A stretch of 64,000 bases of DNA from Aldehydirespirator sp965261105 (GTDB lineage: Bacteria; Actinomycetota; Acidimicrobiia; Acidimicrobiales; Aldehydirespiratoraceae): assembly GCA_965261105.1 (NCBI GenBank), contig CBDHCM010000006.1, positions 310,001 to 374,000 of the forward strand, read 5' to 3'. Both the position numbers and the translations under genes were made by a program. Under the pieces are notes generated by a model. The model saw only the letters and a program-made list of their open reading frames with translations. It ran no database searches and was not told where the DNA came from. Below, one piece after another: positions 1 to 7,467 of this stretch. How positions within the stretch are numbered: position 1 is the first letter of the stretch; every line of letters starts with the position of its first letter.

Positions 1-1301
1 AGGCTGTGGATCGTCACGTCCAATCCGCTTCGTTCGAAATACAGGATCGAGACGTCCTTCGGCTCCAGACCACCAACTCCGTCTCGGACCGACATGCGGA
101 CGCGGTCGATGATGAAGTCGCTGTGGGTCTCGACGATCAGCCGGCGGTCGCGCCTCGAGCGGACAACGACCTCGCACAACAGGGTGCCGAGGGCCGCCTC
201 GGCGCTGGGATGCAAGTGCACCTCGGGTTGCTGAACCAGCAGCGCCGGGGGGCTGTCCTCGCGCAGCAACTCGGTAGCGAGCGGCAGCACCTGGCTCACG
301 CCGTAGCCCATGTCTGCGAGGTTGTGGAGCGGACCCTTGCGCCTCTTGTCGAACTTGCGTACCTGGATCTGGAACGGGTGAGAGGCGGTCTTGCCTAGCC
401 GACGCACATTGATCTCGTCGAAGAGGCCCGCGGCGCCCCCGAACTCCTCAAGCCGGTACTTGAGCTGTTTCCAAACGTCGGGCTCGTGAAGCGACAGCCA
501 CGCCAGGTACGTCGGCACGTAATCGCCCTCGGCATCGGGCGCTACTCGAGCGGGATCGTAGGTTCGCCGTGGCCGGGATCGTGTGGGCGCACTCGCGAAG
601 GGCCTTGCCCGGTCGGGGCGACGGGACTGGCGCAGACGACCCCCCGAGAAGCGGCCGATCCGCTTCTGGATTTCGTCGGCGATCTCTGCCGTGAACTCCG
701 GGGAGCCTGGGAGGGGCTCGACGGGCGGCGCCGACGGACGATTCTCGGCAGTGACCCGGCGAAGCTGCCACAGCGCCGAGTCCAGCGGCGGCAGAACGTC
801 GGTGGCGTAGGCGGCGAAGGCGCGCCGATCGTCCGGCGCCTCGCGTCTCCACTCGCCCTGTGGTGCGCCACAGCGGATTCCACCGAAGCCAGCCTGGGTG
901 AGGTCCTGCTCCAGCCAGTATCCGTCATGCGAAACGCGCCGCCGGACGGGTGCCGGTGCCGCGTGTTGCGGTCCGAACTCGACCTCCGCCCGGTAGGGCT
1001 TCGAGCGGGTTCCGACTCTTGGCATCAGCTGACGGATTTCGAAACGAGCAGCGAACCTCTCGGCGCGCGTTCCACGGCCGCCGGTGTCGTGGAGGATCTC
1101 GTCGAAGCTGCCCAGATCGTAGGGCTCCTCCTTGAAGTTGGGCACGCGGTCGGCGTAGACGGCATCCCACAGGGCGCGGATCATCGCCATCAGCGAACTC
1201 TTGCCGGTGCTGTTCTCCCCCACGAGCAGGGTGATCGGCGCGAGGCGCGCCGTCTGCTCCCCGCCGAAGCACCGGTAGCTGCTCACAGTGATGCTGTCCA
1301 T
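1..1301 (-). CDS. AAA/ABC-type ATP-binding protein, partial
   Basis: The gene runs off the left edge; 433 codons are open from an ATG at 1301. Residues 28-37 (GENSTGKSSL) are a Walker A loop right after a short N-terminal strand, and near residue 355 a QPEVHLHP stretch followed by ETHSDFIIDR gives the Walker B/Glu and switch-His regions of the OLD/RecF-like AAA ATPases that act as stand-alone ATPases or as partners of nucleases. The centre (about residues 60-300) is a divergent insertion rich in Arg and Pro that I do not recognise. A partner gene, if any, would lie left of the window. Family call is firm, cellular role unknown; it may belong to a defence locus given the toxin-antitoxin neighbours. 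Confidence 0.8.
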   Translation of the reverse strand, partial: MDSITVSSYRCFGGEQTARLAPITLLVGENSTGKSSLMAMIRALWDAVYADRVPNFKEEPYDLGSFDEILHDTGGRGTRAERFAARFEIRQLMPRVGTRSKPYRAEVEFGPQHAAPAPVRRRVSHDGYWLEQDLTQAGFGGIRCGAPQGEWRREAPDDRRAFAAYATDVLPPLDSALWQLRRVTAENRPSAPPVEPLPGSPEFTAEIADEIQKRIGRFSGGRLRQSRRPDRARPFASAPTRSRPRRTYDPARVAPDAEGDYVPTYLAWLSLHEPDVWKQLKYRLEEFGGAAGLFDEINVRRLGKTASHPFQIQVRKFDKRRKGPLHNLADMGYGVSQVLPLATELLREDSPPALLVQQPEVHLHPSAEAALGTLLCEVVVRSRRDRRLIVETHSDFIIDRVRMSVRDGVGGLEPKDVSILYFERSGLDVTIHS

Positions 1302-1473
1302 CGCCTGCCTCCCAGGATGCCTGCATCCCTCGCTTGTCAGCCTACGCTGCGGCGGCGGGACAGGCTGTCGCGCCATCACGGCCGCGGCGCCGTACTCTGC
1401 GACACGCGCCCAGTGGACTCACAAACGGGTCCCCCTCAGAGCTTCCGACGACGGTCTGGCATCCGTTCCAGTG

Positions 1474-1502
1474 TATAGCTATGGCCACTGTCTATGGCTA
1501 TA
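1474..1502 (+). promoter_or_regulatory. Palindromic operator over the -10 box of toxin-antitoxin module 1
   Basis: A 29-bp imperfect inverted repeat with TATAGC at one end and GCTATA at the other (11 of 14 pairs match). Its right arm overlaps a perfect TATAAT at 1499-1504, 33 bp before the antitoxin start. This is the arrangement expected for autorepression by a Phd-type antitoxin or its toxin complex; binding itself is inferred. Confidence 0.65.
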
Positions 1503-1536
1503 ATCTTTGGTGACCGCCTATCGGGGAGGATGTGAC

Positions 1537-1833
1537 GTGAAGACGGACGAACACGGCCAGAGGACGATTCCGGCAGGCGAGTTCAAGAACCGGTGCTTGG
1601 CGCTCATGGACGAGGTGAACGAGACCGGCGCCGAGATCGTCATCACGAAGCATGGCCGGCCGGTATCGCGGCTCGTTCCAGCGGAGCGGTCGGCGCCTGA
1701 GATGTGGGGGCGGTACCGGGAGCAGGTCCGCATCACGGGCGACGTCGTCTCGCCCGCTGTCCCGGCTGAGGACTGGGAAGCTGTCAGCAGCGCCGCCCGT
1801 GTGCTGGATCCTGACCTGCCCCGGCGCTCGTGA
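1537..1833 (+). CDS. Phd/YefM-type antitoxin
   Basis: A 98-residue protein beginning at GTG 1537, placed 6 bases after a strong GGGGAGGA ribosome site. The stretch AGEFKNRCLALMDEV followed by IVITKHGRPVSRLVP is the Phd/YefM fold signature: an N-terminal DNA-binding dimerisation domain that neutralises a cognate toxin through its C-terminal tail. It is followed by a PIN-domain gene overlapping by 4 bases, and preceded by a palindrome over its promoter, so autoregulation is likely. In-frame upstream starts (1507, 1510) exist but lack a ribosome site. Length is typical for the family. Confidence 0.85.
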   Translation: MKTDEHGQRTIPAGEFKNRCLALMDEVNETGAEIVITKHGRPVSRLVPAERSAPEMWGRYREQVRITGDVVSPAVPAEDWEAVSSAARVLDPDLPRRS

Positions 1834-2246
1834 TTCTTCTCGACACGCATGTGCTGATCTGGCTCGTAGCGGGATCGCCTCTCATCGGGCAGGAGGCTCG
1901 CCGCGAGATCCAGTCGGCGTGGGCACAGGGCGCCGCAGCTGTCTCATCGTTCGCGTTCTGGGAGATCGCCCTGCTCCACTCGGCAGGGCGCCTCGGCCTG
2001 GACCTCCCGCCGCGCTCGCTGCGCCAACGCCTGGTGGCCGACGGGCTGCGGATCGTTCCGGTGGACGACGAGACGGCCATCCGCTCGGCGGAGCTCGGGG
2101 CCGAGGGGTTTCACGCCGACCCCGCCGACCGCATCATCGCCGCAACGGCCGTCATCGGCGGCTACCGGCTGGCGACCGCCGACCGCGAGATCACCGCATG
2201 GGCGAACCGGTCGCGGATCGTCGCAACACTCGACCCGACAGTCTGA
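1830..2246 (+). CDS. PIN-domain ribonuclease toxin (VapC-like)
   Basis: 138 residues. Acidic PIN-domain residues are in place: LLDTHVLIW (D5), FWEIALL (Glu), DPADRIIAA (Asp) and ATADREI (Asp), which together chelate Mg/Mn for RNA cleavage in VapC-type toxins. The GTG start overlaps the antitoxin stop as GTGA, implying translational coupling so toxin is made only with antitoxin. The pairing is Phd-type antitoxin with PIN toxin, common in actinobacteria. Target RNA cannot be read from sequence. Confidence 0.85.
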   Translation: MILLDTHVLIWLVAGSPLIGQEARREIQSAWAQGAAAVSSFAFWEIALLHSAGRLGLDLPPRSLRQRLVADGLRIVPVDDETAIRSAELGAEGFHADPADRIIAATAVIGGYRLATADREITAWANRSRIVATLDPTV

Positions 2247-2366
2247 GCGGCGATGGGCGCACTGGCCCGACGGACCGCGACATCCGCGATCGCTGCCGGG
2301 AGCGGGCCCGAACCATGTTGCAGGCCATAGGCACCCCCAACGTGCTGGCTGCAGCCTGAGCGTCCG

Positions 2367-3217
2367 TCAGCCGCCGGGGCAAGGCAACGGCACCACATGG
2401 TGGCGGCCGGTGTAATCGTGGCCCCGCAGGACTCCCACCTGACGGGGCTCGTCGGGGGCATGGCGGGCACGGTCGCGGCCCGCATATAGAGGATTGCCGG
2501 TCACCCGCACGAACGGCACCGTGACCCGCGGCGACAGCCCGATGCGTGGGTGGGCCGTGCGGTTGGGGCCGGACCCGTGCAGCGTGTTGTCACTGAACAG
2601 TACGAACTCCTCCGGTTCCAGCTCAAGGGCCCGAACGTCGGCGGGATCGATGGCATCCGTCGGCACGGCCTGGTGGAACGAGGTGCGGGTCGCGTCCACA
2701 TCGTGGTGGAAGGTGCTGGTGTGCGAACCCCTGACCACCTGGAGGCAGCCGTTGTCGTTAGTCGCTTCGGTGATGGCGATCCAGGCCGATACCTGAACCA
2801 TGGGCCGCAGATCGAAGTAGGCCCCATCCTGGTGCCACGGAACCTTGGTGTAGCGCTTCTCGTCACCGGAGGCCTCGGCCAAAGGCTGCTTGATCTAGAA
2901 GTTGCTGCGCCAGATCAACAGGTCGGGGCCGAGCAGCGAAGCGATGCGATCCACCAGCTCCGGTCCCCGGCACAGGCGGCAAACCGCTTCGTGGTCGAGA
3001 TGGCGGTCGTGATAGTGCACGTCGGGGTCATCGTCGTGTGCCCCGGGGGTGATGATCTCGGCCATGATCCGGTCCCGCATCGGGGCCATTACGTCGGGCG
3101 AGACCAACCGGTACGGTCCGAGCACGCCATCGCAGTGACGCCATCGCAGTGATATGTCTCTATCTCTGCAGCGTCCAACGGGAACCGCAGTTGGGTCGCG
3201 AGGGGGGCTCCACTCAT
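2367..3217 (-). pseudogene. Phytanoyl-CoA dioxygenase (PhyH) family pseudogene
   Basis: Reading leftward from ATG 3217, the protein starts in the expected way and then loses frame at a perfect 14-bp tandem duplication (3124-3151). Removing one copy restores a continuous PhyH N-terminus (codons for YHCDGVLGPYRLVSPD). A second lesion is an in-frame TAG at 2895-2897, after LIWRSNF and before IKQPLAEA. The rest, including the Fe(II)/2-oxoglutarate motif VPWHQDGAY (HxD) and a late LHGSGPN histidine, is intact. Two independent inactivating changes with otherwise clean coding sequence point to recent decay. The intact relative at 25093 shows what the family looks like here. Confidence 0.85.
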
Positions 3218-3270
3218 AACCCCATGCTAGTGAGACCGGGTCTAGCGGGAGATGGTCGCTCCCACTCGAT

Positions 3271-3299
3271 GTAGATACAAAATATGATAATGTGACTAC
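3271..3299 (+). promoter_or_regulatory. Operator-like dyad and -10 region before toxin-antitoxin module 2
   Basis: GTAG-N2-ACA on the left is mirrored by TGT-N2-CTAC on the right, ending immediately before the antitoxin ATG at 3300. The AT-rich centre holds TATGATAAT, a good -10 box. With so little room the mRNA would be almost leaderless. Autoregulation is inferred from the architecture. Confidence 0.5.
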
Positions 3300-3554
3300 A
3301 TGACTGTGGGGATACGGGAACTGAAGGCCAAGCTGTCCGAGTATGTCAGTCGGGCGGCGGGCGGCGAGCAGATTGTGGTCACCGACCGGGGAAGGCCGGT
3401 GGCGCGCCTCGTGGGCCTTGAGGCGGCGTCGATGATCGAGCGGGGCGTCGAGGAGGGCTGGATCACGCCAGCGTCCAGAACGCGCCTGGAGCCGGCCGTG
3501 CGCTTCCCCGCGCCACGAAGCATCGCCGATGTGCTCGACGGGGACCGCGGATGA
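3300..3554 (+). CDS. Phd/YefM-type antitoxin
   Basis: 84 residues; GIRELKAKLSEYVSRAAGGEQ then IVVTDRGRPVARLVG matches the Phd/YefM N-terminal domain, with a short toxin-binding tail ending in LDGDRG. No Shine-Dalgarno is visible because the start abuts the promoter dyad, so leaderless initiation is possible. The stop codon overlaps an ATG (ATGA), which begins a chain of five micro-ORFs leading to the PIN toxin at 3726. The C-terminal codons (GLDGDRG-like) are copied in each repeat unit downstream. Confidence 0.85.
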   Translation: MTVGIRELKAKLSEYVSRAAGGEQIVVTDRGRPVARLVGLEAASMIERGVEEGWITPASRTRLEPAVRFPAPRSIADVLDGDRG

Positions 3555-3730
3555 CCGTGGTGGCAGGTCTCGACGGGGACCGCGGATGACTCTGCTGCCA
3601 GGTCTCGACGAGGACCGCGGATGACCGTGGTGGCAGGTCTCGACGGGGACCGCGGATGACTCTGCTGCCAGGTCTCGACGGGGACCGCGGATGACTCTGC
3701 TGGCAGGTCTCGACGGGGACCGCGGATGAC
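3534..3730 (+). repeat. Five 35-bp tandem repeats forming a ladder of coupled micro-ORFs (antitoxin/toxin junction)
   Basis: Unit copies start at 3534, 3569, 3604, 3639, 3674, with a partial one at 3709. Each carries the end of the antitoxin gene, the ATGA stop-start overlap and the first codons of the toxin. Read in sequence they give five 12-residue ORFs starting at 3551, 3586, 3621, 3656 and 3691 (MTVVAGLDGDRG or MTLLPGLDEDRG types), each ending in a TGA that overlaps the next ATG; the last overlaps the toxin ATG at 3726. The 35-base period equals 39 minus the 4-base overlap, so coupling is kept at every step. The peptides themselves may have no function. Confidence 0.85.
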
Positions 3731-4127
3731 CCTGTATGTGGACACCAGCGCGCTGCTGAAGCGCTACATCGCCGAGCGCGACTCCAACATTGCCGCCGAG
3801 CTCATGGCCGCCGACCCCGTGCTGGTGACGTCGCGACTGACCGAGGTTGAGCTGCGCCGCAACCTGACGCGACTCTTGGAGGGTGACCATCTGCTCGCGG
3901 CCCGCCGGCAGGTTCAGGCCGACCTGGACGCATTCGCACTGGTGAGCCTGGACGACGTCACCTGCAATGATGCGGCCCGAATAGCCGAACAGACGCTCTG
4001 CCGTTCTCTCGACGCGCTTCATGTGGCCGCGGCACGGCGAGCCGGAGAATCAACCACCTTCCTCACCTTCGACGTGCGCCAGGCGCAAGCCGCCCGATCC
4101 GTGGGCCTCACGGTGGTGGGGTTGTGA
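3726..4127 (+). CDS. PIN-domain ribonuclease toxin (VapC-like)
   Basis: 133 residues with the PIN acidic quartet: YVDTSALLKRY (D6), TEVELRR (Glu near 40), SLDALHVAA (Asp) and TFDVRQA (Asp). Partner of the Phd-type antitoxin at 3300. Its start is reached only through the repeat ladder, so its translation probably depends on successive termination and reinitiation events; the number of units could therefore set the toxin to antitoxin ratio. That regulatory reading is inference. Confidence 0.87.
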   Translation: MTLYVDTSALLKRYIAERDSNIAAELMAADPVLVTSRLTEVELRRNLTRLLEGDHLLAARRQVQADLDAFALVSLDDVTCNDAARIAEQTLCRSLDALHVAAARRAGESTTFLTFDVRQAQAARSVGLTVVGL

Positions 4128-4152
4128 CAAGGCAGAATATTTCGATGCCTTG
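4128..4152 (+). promoter_or_regulatory. Operator palindrome before toxin-antitoxin module 3
   Basis: A perfect 7-bp inverted repeat CAAGGCA / TGCCTTG separated by 11 AT-rich bases, 12 bp ahead of the AbrB-type gene start at 4165. Likely bound by that swapped-hairpin protein; no direct evidence. Confidence 0.6.
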
Positions 4153-4164
4153 TAGCCTGGTTGC

Positions 4165-4407
4165 ATGTCAAACACCGGAGCAATCAGAGTGTCGCATCGA
4201 GGGCAAATGAGCCTGCCAGCGGCGGCCCGCCGCCGCTGGGGTTTGCACAACGGCGGTGAAGTCACATATCTCGACTTGGGCGAGGCTGTCGTGATCGTCC
4301 CCGCGGCCATCGAGAGTCTGCGCCGCGAACTCATGGAGTCCGTGACCGAAGAGGACTGGCAGATGGCTAGAGCGGGGTTCGGTGACCCCGAGCTGACCAC
4401 CGAGTGA
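4165..4407 (+). CDS. SpoVT/AbrB-type antitoxin
   Basis: 80 residues. The N-terminal half (IRVSHRGQMSLPAAARRRWG then GGEVTYLDLGEAVVIVPA) is the swapped-hairpin AbrB/MazE DNA-binding fold. A palindrome precedes it and a PIN-like gene follows, so it is most simply the antitoxin of a small module. The 3-prime end of the gene is part of a 73-bp duplication; the GTGA at 4404-4407 is the original stop-start overlap, and its copy lies at 4477-4480. Confidence 0.75.
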   Translation: MSNTGAIRVSHRGQMSLPAAARRRWGLHNGGEVTYLDLGEAVVIVPAAIESLRRELMESVTEEDWQMARAGFGDPELTTE

Positions 4408-4505
4408 CTCAACTGATCGACGACCAGATATGCAGATGGCTAGAGCGGGGTTCGGTGACCCCGAGCTGACCACCGAGTGACTCAACTGATCGACGACCAG
4501 ATATT
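4360..4505 (+). repeat. 73-bp tandem duplication of the AbrB/PIN-like gene junction
   Basis: Two copies (4360-4432 and 4433-4505) cover the last 15 codons of the AbrB gene and the first 10 of the next gene. The period is 1 mod 3, so the ORF opened at GTG 4404 runs out of frame and ends at 4469. Coupling is nevertheless kept by another micro-ORF, ATG 4436 to 4480 (MARAGFGDPELTTE), whose stop overlaps GTG 4477 of the downstream gene. Confidence 0.85.
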
Positions 4506-4896
4506 GGGTTCGCTGCTGCGGGGCGGCGATCCGCCTCGGCCCGCGGAGGCGGTCTACACAACCGGCTACTGGTACGTCCGGCTGTGCCGGGCCGTGCTGG
4601 GCGCATCCGGACGCGGCGGCGCATTGTCCCGTTCGTTCGATGTCTACCCCCTGGAGTTCCGCCATCTGGCGATCCGGAGGCTGCTGGAGCTACCCGAGTG
4701 GATCGGCATGGAGAGCTTGACGACGTTGGCACCCCTGATGGGGGATCTACGCCGCCGGCACGCTCTCAACGTGCTCGGAACCGAAGCCTTGGCCGCAGCC
4801 GTGCACCTCAACGCGGCCGTGTTCCTCGCTGCACCCTCGCCCCGTCTTGAGCAGGCGCTACGGGCTGAGGGCATCGACGTCGAAGTCGTTGGCTAG
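4477..4896 (+). CDS. PIN-like protein, probable toxin partner of the AbrB-type gene
   Basis: 139 residues, start GTG 4477 overlapping a micro-ORF stop. The outline resembles a PIN fold: an early acidic LIDDQI strand, a helix bundle (TTGYWYVRLCRAVL), then ALAAAVHLNAAVFLA and a final strand GIDVEVV. The third acidic position is Glu (GTEALAAA) and the usual fourth Asp is absent, so this is a divergent or degenerate PIN domain. Function as a toxin is inferred from position behind an AbrB-type antitoxin. The last codons are copied again downstream (4940-4976). Confidence 0.55.
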   Translation: MTQLIDDQILGSLLRGGDPPRPAEAVYTTGYWYVRLCRAVLGASGRGGALSRSFDVYPLEFRHLAIRRLLELPEWIGMESLTTLAPLMGDLRRRHALNVLGTEALAAAVHLNAAVFLAAPSPRLEQALRAEGIDVEVVG

Positions 4897-4976
4897 GACC
4901 GAGTTCGTCGGGGCCATCAACCGGATCGGGATCGAGCCGGAGGGCATCGACGTCGAAGTCGTTGGCTAGGACCGAG
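4867..4976 (+). repeat. Duplicated gene end, 37-bp copies 73 bp apart
   Basis: The last 30 bases of the PIN-like gene plus 7 beyond (4867-4903) recur at 4940-4976, in the gap before the convergent gene. An 11-bp CCACAACCGAG doublet follows at about 4977-5000. No gene is seen between 4897 and 5016. The spacing equals that of the preceding 73-bp duplication. Confidence 0.8.
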
Positions 4977-5016
4977 CCACAACCGAGCCACAACCGAGCG
5001 AAACCCAGTGGGTGGG

Positions 5017-6141
5017 CTAGTCCTTCAGTCCTGAGAGCTCCACGACAGTGTTGTCGTCGATCCAGTCCCAGTCGAGCTCCACTCCGAGCCCGGGCCCGGT
5101 GGGCAGGTGCAGGCAGCCGTTGCCGTCGATGTCGAGCGGACTGCCCTTGAGCCCGAAGCGGAACATGGGGTGGTGCAGCTCGAAGAACTCGCAGTTGCGC
5201 ACCGAGCAGGCCACGTGCAGGTTGGCGATGTCGAGCAGCGACGAGTGCAGGGCATGGATCTCGAGGTTCATGCCGGCCCCGTCGCACATGGCCAGCGCCT
5301 TGCGCAGCCCGGTGATGCCCGCCTTGATGAACACGTCGCCGCGGGCCAGGTCCACGGCCCGCCGCTCCAGGAACTGGGGCAGCTCGCGCAGGCTGACGGT
5401 CTCGGTGGCCAGGATGGGCACTTCCAGCCGCTGCGTCAACTGCTCGAGCAGAGAGATGTCGCGGTCGGGGACCGGTTCCTCGAACCACCGGTAGCCCAGG
5501 CGGGCCAGCGCCTCGCCCACCTCCAGGGCCTGGTCGAAGCTGTACTCGGCCACCGCGTCCAGCATCAGCGGGAAGTCCTCGCCCACGGCCTCGCGGGCGG
5601 CTCGGGCCCGGGGGATGTCGGCGGCCGGGCCGTCATACAGGGTCAGCTTGTAGCCCCGATAGCCCTCATGCAAGATGGCGGCCGCCTCGGCGAAGGTGTC
5701 GGTGGGGGTCAGGTTCCAGTGCGAGCCGGTGCGGTAGGCGGGCACCTCGGTGCGGCACACGCCGAGCAGCTCGCCGATGGGCACCCCCGCGGCCTTGCCC
5801 TTGATGTCCCAGAAGGCAACGTCGAGCATGCCCAGCAGGCCGTCGCTGATGGGGTACAGGTGGCGGTTGAGGCTCATGAGCTCGTGCCACAGATCCTCGT
5901 GGCGCAGCGGATCCTTGCCCAGGATAGCCCTCAGGTACACGTCGTGGAGCTGATGGGCCGAGCCGATCCCCTCGCCGTTGGCGCCGTAGCCCATGGTGTA
6001 TCCGTCGATCCCCTCGTCGGTGGTGACGCAGGTCAGCGGGAAGTGCCACACCGGCGCCACATCGTCGGGTACGGGGCTGTCGCCGTACCAGGGTTGCCCG
6101 TCCAGCGCCAGGACGCGGGTAACCATCCCGGTGATCTTCAC
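5017..6141 (-). CDS. Mandelate racemase/muconate lactonizing enzyme family (sugar-acid dehydratase-like)
   Basis: 374 residues, the normal size for the enolase superfamily. Catalytic-barrel landmarks are visible: GYKLTLYDG (Lys at the end of strand 2), LMLDAVAEYS (Asp metal ligand), FEEPV (Glu ligand), ATETVS (third ligand) and HALHSS (His). Such enzymes abstract the proton alpha to a carboxylate and in this context most often dehydrate aldonic acids or racemise acid sugars. GTG start 6141 overlaps the last micro-ORF of a repeat ladder that connects it to the upstream dehydrogenase, so the two are co-translated. Exact substrate is unknown. Confidence 0.85.
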   Translation of the reverse strand: MKITGMVTRVLALDGQPWYGDSPVPDDVAPVWHFPLTCVTTDEGIDGYTMGYGANGEGIGSAHQLHDVYLRAILGKDPLRHEDLWHELMSLNRHLYPISDGLLGMLDVAFWDIKGKAAGVPIGELLGVCRTEVPAYRTGSHWNLTPTDTFAEAAAILHEGYRGYKLTLYDGPAADIPRARAAREAVGEDFPLMLDAVAEYSFDQALEVGEALARLGYRWFEEPVPDRDISLLEQLTQRLEVPILATETVSLRELPQFLERRAVDLARGDVFIKAGITGLRKALAMCDGAGMNLEIHALHSSLLDIANLHVACSVRNCEFFELHHPMFRFGLKGSPLDIDGNGCLHLPTGPGLGVELDWDWIDDNTVVELSGLKD

Positions 6142-6237
6142 GATGCCGCCCTCGGCAGGGTGCTGATCTTCACGAAGCCGTTCCCGGCAGGGTGCTGATC
6201 TTCACGCAGCCGTTCCCGGCAGGTCGGTGATCTTCAC
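6142..6237 (-). repeat. Three 32-bp repeats forming a ladder of coupled micro-ORFs (dehydrogenase/dehydratase junction)
   Basis: On the minus strand GTG codons occur at 6237, 6205, 6173 and 6141, 32 bases apart. The first overlaps the dehydrogenase stop, the last is the dehydratase start, and the three in between open 11-residue ORFs (MKITDLPGTAA, MKISTLPGTAS, MKISTLPRAAS) each ending in a GTGA overlap with the next. The first half copies the dehydratase start (MKIT) and the second half the dehydrogenase end (DLSGTAS). Confidence 0.88.
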
Positions 6238-7262
6238 GAAGCCGTTCCCGACAGGTCGATCACGTTGCGCAGCGGCTCGCCCGCGACGTAGCGGGCCAGG
6301 TTGGCCGCGAACACGTCGCAGAGCTCGTCGGCGTAGTCCCAGGCGTAGCCGGCCATATGTGGCGTCACGATGACATTCTCCATGCTCCAGAGGGGGCTGT
6401 CATCGGGAAGCGGCTCGGCGGCGAACACGTCGAGGCCCGCTCCGGCCAGGCTCCCGTGCTGCAGCCGCTCGATCAGGGCCGCCTCGTCGACCGACGCCCC
6501 CCGGCCGACGTTGCAGAAGTAGGCGCCGGGCTTCATGGCTGCGATGACCTCTCGGCTGATGAGCCCTCTGGTGGACGCCCCGCCTGGCAACGCCCCCACC
6601 ACATGGTCGGCGCCGGACACCGCCCGCACCAGGTCTTCGGGGCCGAACACCTCCGACACCTGCGGGCTGGGCCGGTCTGGATGCCGGCGCACGCCGACCA
6701 CGTTCACGCCCAGCGCCGAGCACCTGCGGGCGATGGCCGATCCCAGGGTCCCCAGTCCGATCACGCAGACCGTCGAGCCCGACAACCGGCGGTGCCGGTG
6801 CAGGTGATCCCAGCGGCGTGGCTCCATGGCCGCGAGGTACTCGGGCAGGCGGCGCACCAGCGCCATCATCATGGCCACGCAGTGCTCGGCCACGCCCTCG
6901 GAGTAGGCACCGCCGGCATTGCACACCACGAGGCCCTCCTTGGCCGCCAGCTCCGGGGTCAGGTACTCCTCGTAGCCCGCGCTGGGCAGCAGCAGCAGCT
7001 TGAGGGAGCTGTCCGCCAGCCACTCGGGCTCGGGCCAGCCGATCATGACCTCGGCGGCGGCCATCGCCCGGGAGTACTCGCCCGTGGAGGCGTCCTGGCT
7101 GATCCGGTCACAGTCCGCCCCGTCTCCGGCGGCATCGGACAGGGCTCGGATGTGGTCGTCGTCGAAGGCGTCTACGGCAATTAGCAGCCTTGGCGGCGAC
7201 GAGGACAGGGGACGTACCCTAGAGCGTGAGCGGGTAGGTGATGCCATCTCGCGGCGCGGCAT
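6234..7262 (-). CDS. D-isomer specific 2-hydroxyacid dehydrogenase
   Basis: 342 residues if ATG 7262 is used; ATG 7247 is an alternative and homology starts only around RLLIAVDAFDD (residue 25). NAD-binding motif GLGTLGSA (about residue 170), Arg in NVGRGASVDE, Glu in VFAAEPLP and His in TPHMAGYAW make the R-E-H catalytic set. The product reduces or oxidises a 2-oxo/2-hydroxy acid; lacking a dimerisation motif I can name, the substrate is open. Its first codons lie in a copy of the dispersed repeat, so a repeat supplies the present start. Stop overlaps a micro-ORF leading to the dehydratase. Confidence 0.85.
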   Translation of the reverse strand: MPRREMASPTRSRSRVRPLSSSPPRLLIAVDAFDDDHIRALSDAAGDGADCDRISQDASTGEYSRAMAAAEVMIGWPEPEWLADSSLKLLLLPSAGYEEYLTPELAAKEGLVVCNAGGAYSEGVAEHCVAMMMALVRRLPEYLAAMEPRRWDHLHRHRRLSGSTVCVIGLGTLGSAIARRCSALGVNVVGVRRHPDRPSPQVSEVFGPEDLVRAVSGADHVVGALPGGASTRGLISREVIAAMKPGAYFCNVGRGASVDEAALIERLQHGSLAGAGLDVFAAEPLPDDSPLWSMENVIVTPHMAGYAWDYADELCDVFAANLARYVAGEPLRNVIDLSGTAS

Positions 7263-7310
7263 TGCCCTTCCCGCTCTTGTTCGCGGCGCTCACGGGCCGC
7301 TCGGGCCTAC
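7262..7310 (-). repeat. Dispersed intergenic repeat, copy 1
   Basis: Core, read on the minus strand, is GTGAGCGCCGCGAACAAGAG followed by CGGGAA, shared with copies near 12.7, 22.6, 25.0, 27.0, 35.1 and 59.7 kb. It lies directly upstream of the 2-hydroxyacid dehydrogenase in the same orientation and contributes its first codons. The remainder of the gap up to 7467 shows no gene. Confidence 0.75.
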
Positions 7311-7467
7311 TCGGCCGAAATCAGTAGAGAAACCCGTCATATAGGAGCAATATCCGTACAGATTTGGAGGCGAGCTTGACATGGAGCTGCTCACTGGCGC
7401 CTAGGCCACGGCCTCGCCGAGCGCCCCGTCAGGATCATGGGGATCGCCGCCTAGCCGGGCAACCGAC

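Noticed and set aside
3534..3730. CRISPR or plasmid iteron array
   Set aside because: No spacers, and the units are the antitoxin/toxin junction repeated in a fixed coding register; no replication gene nearby.
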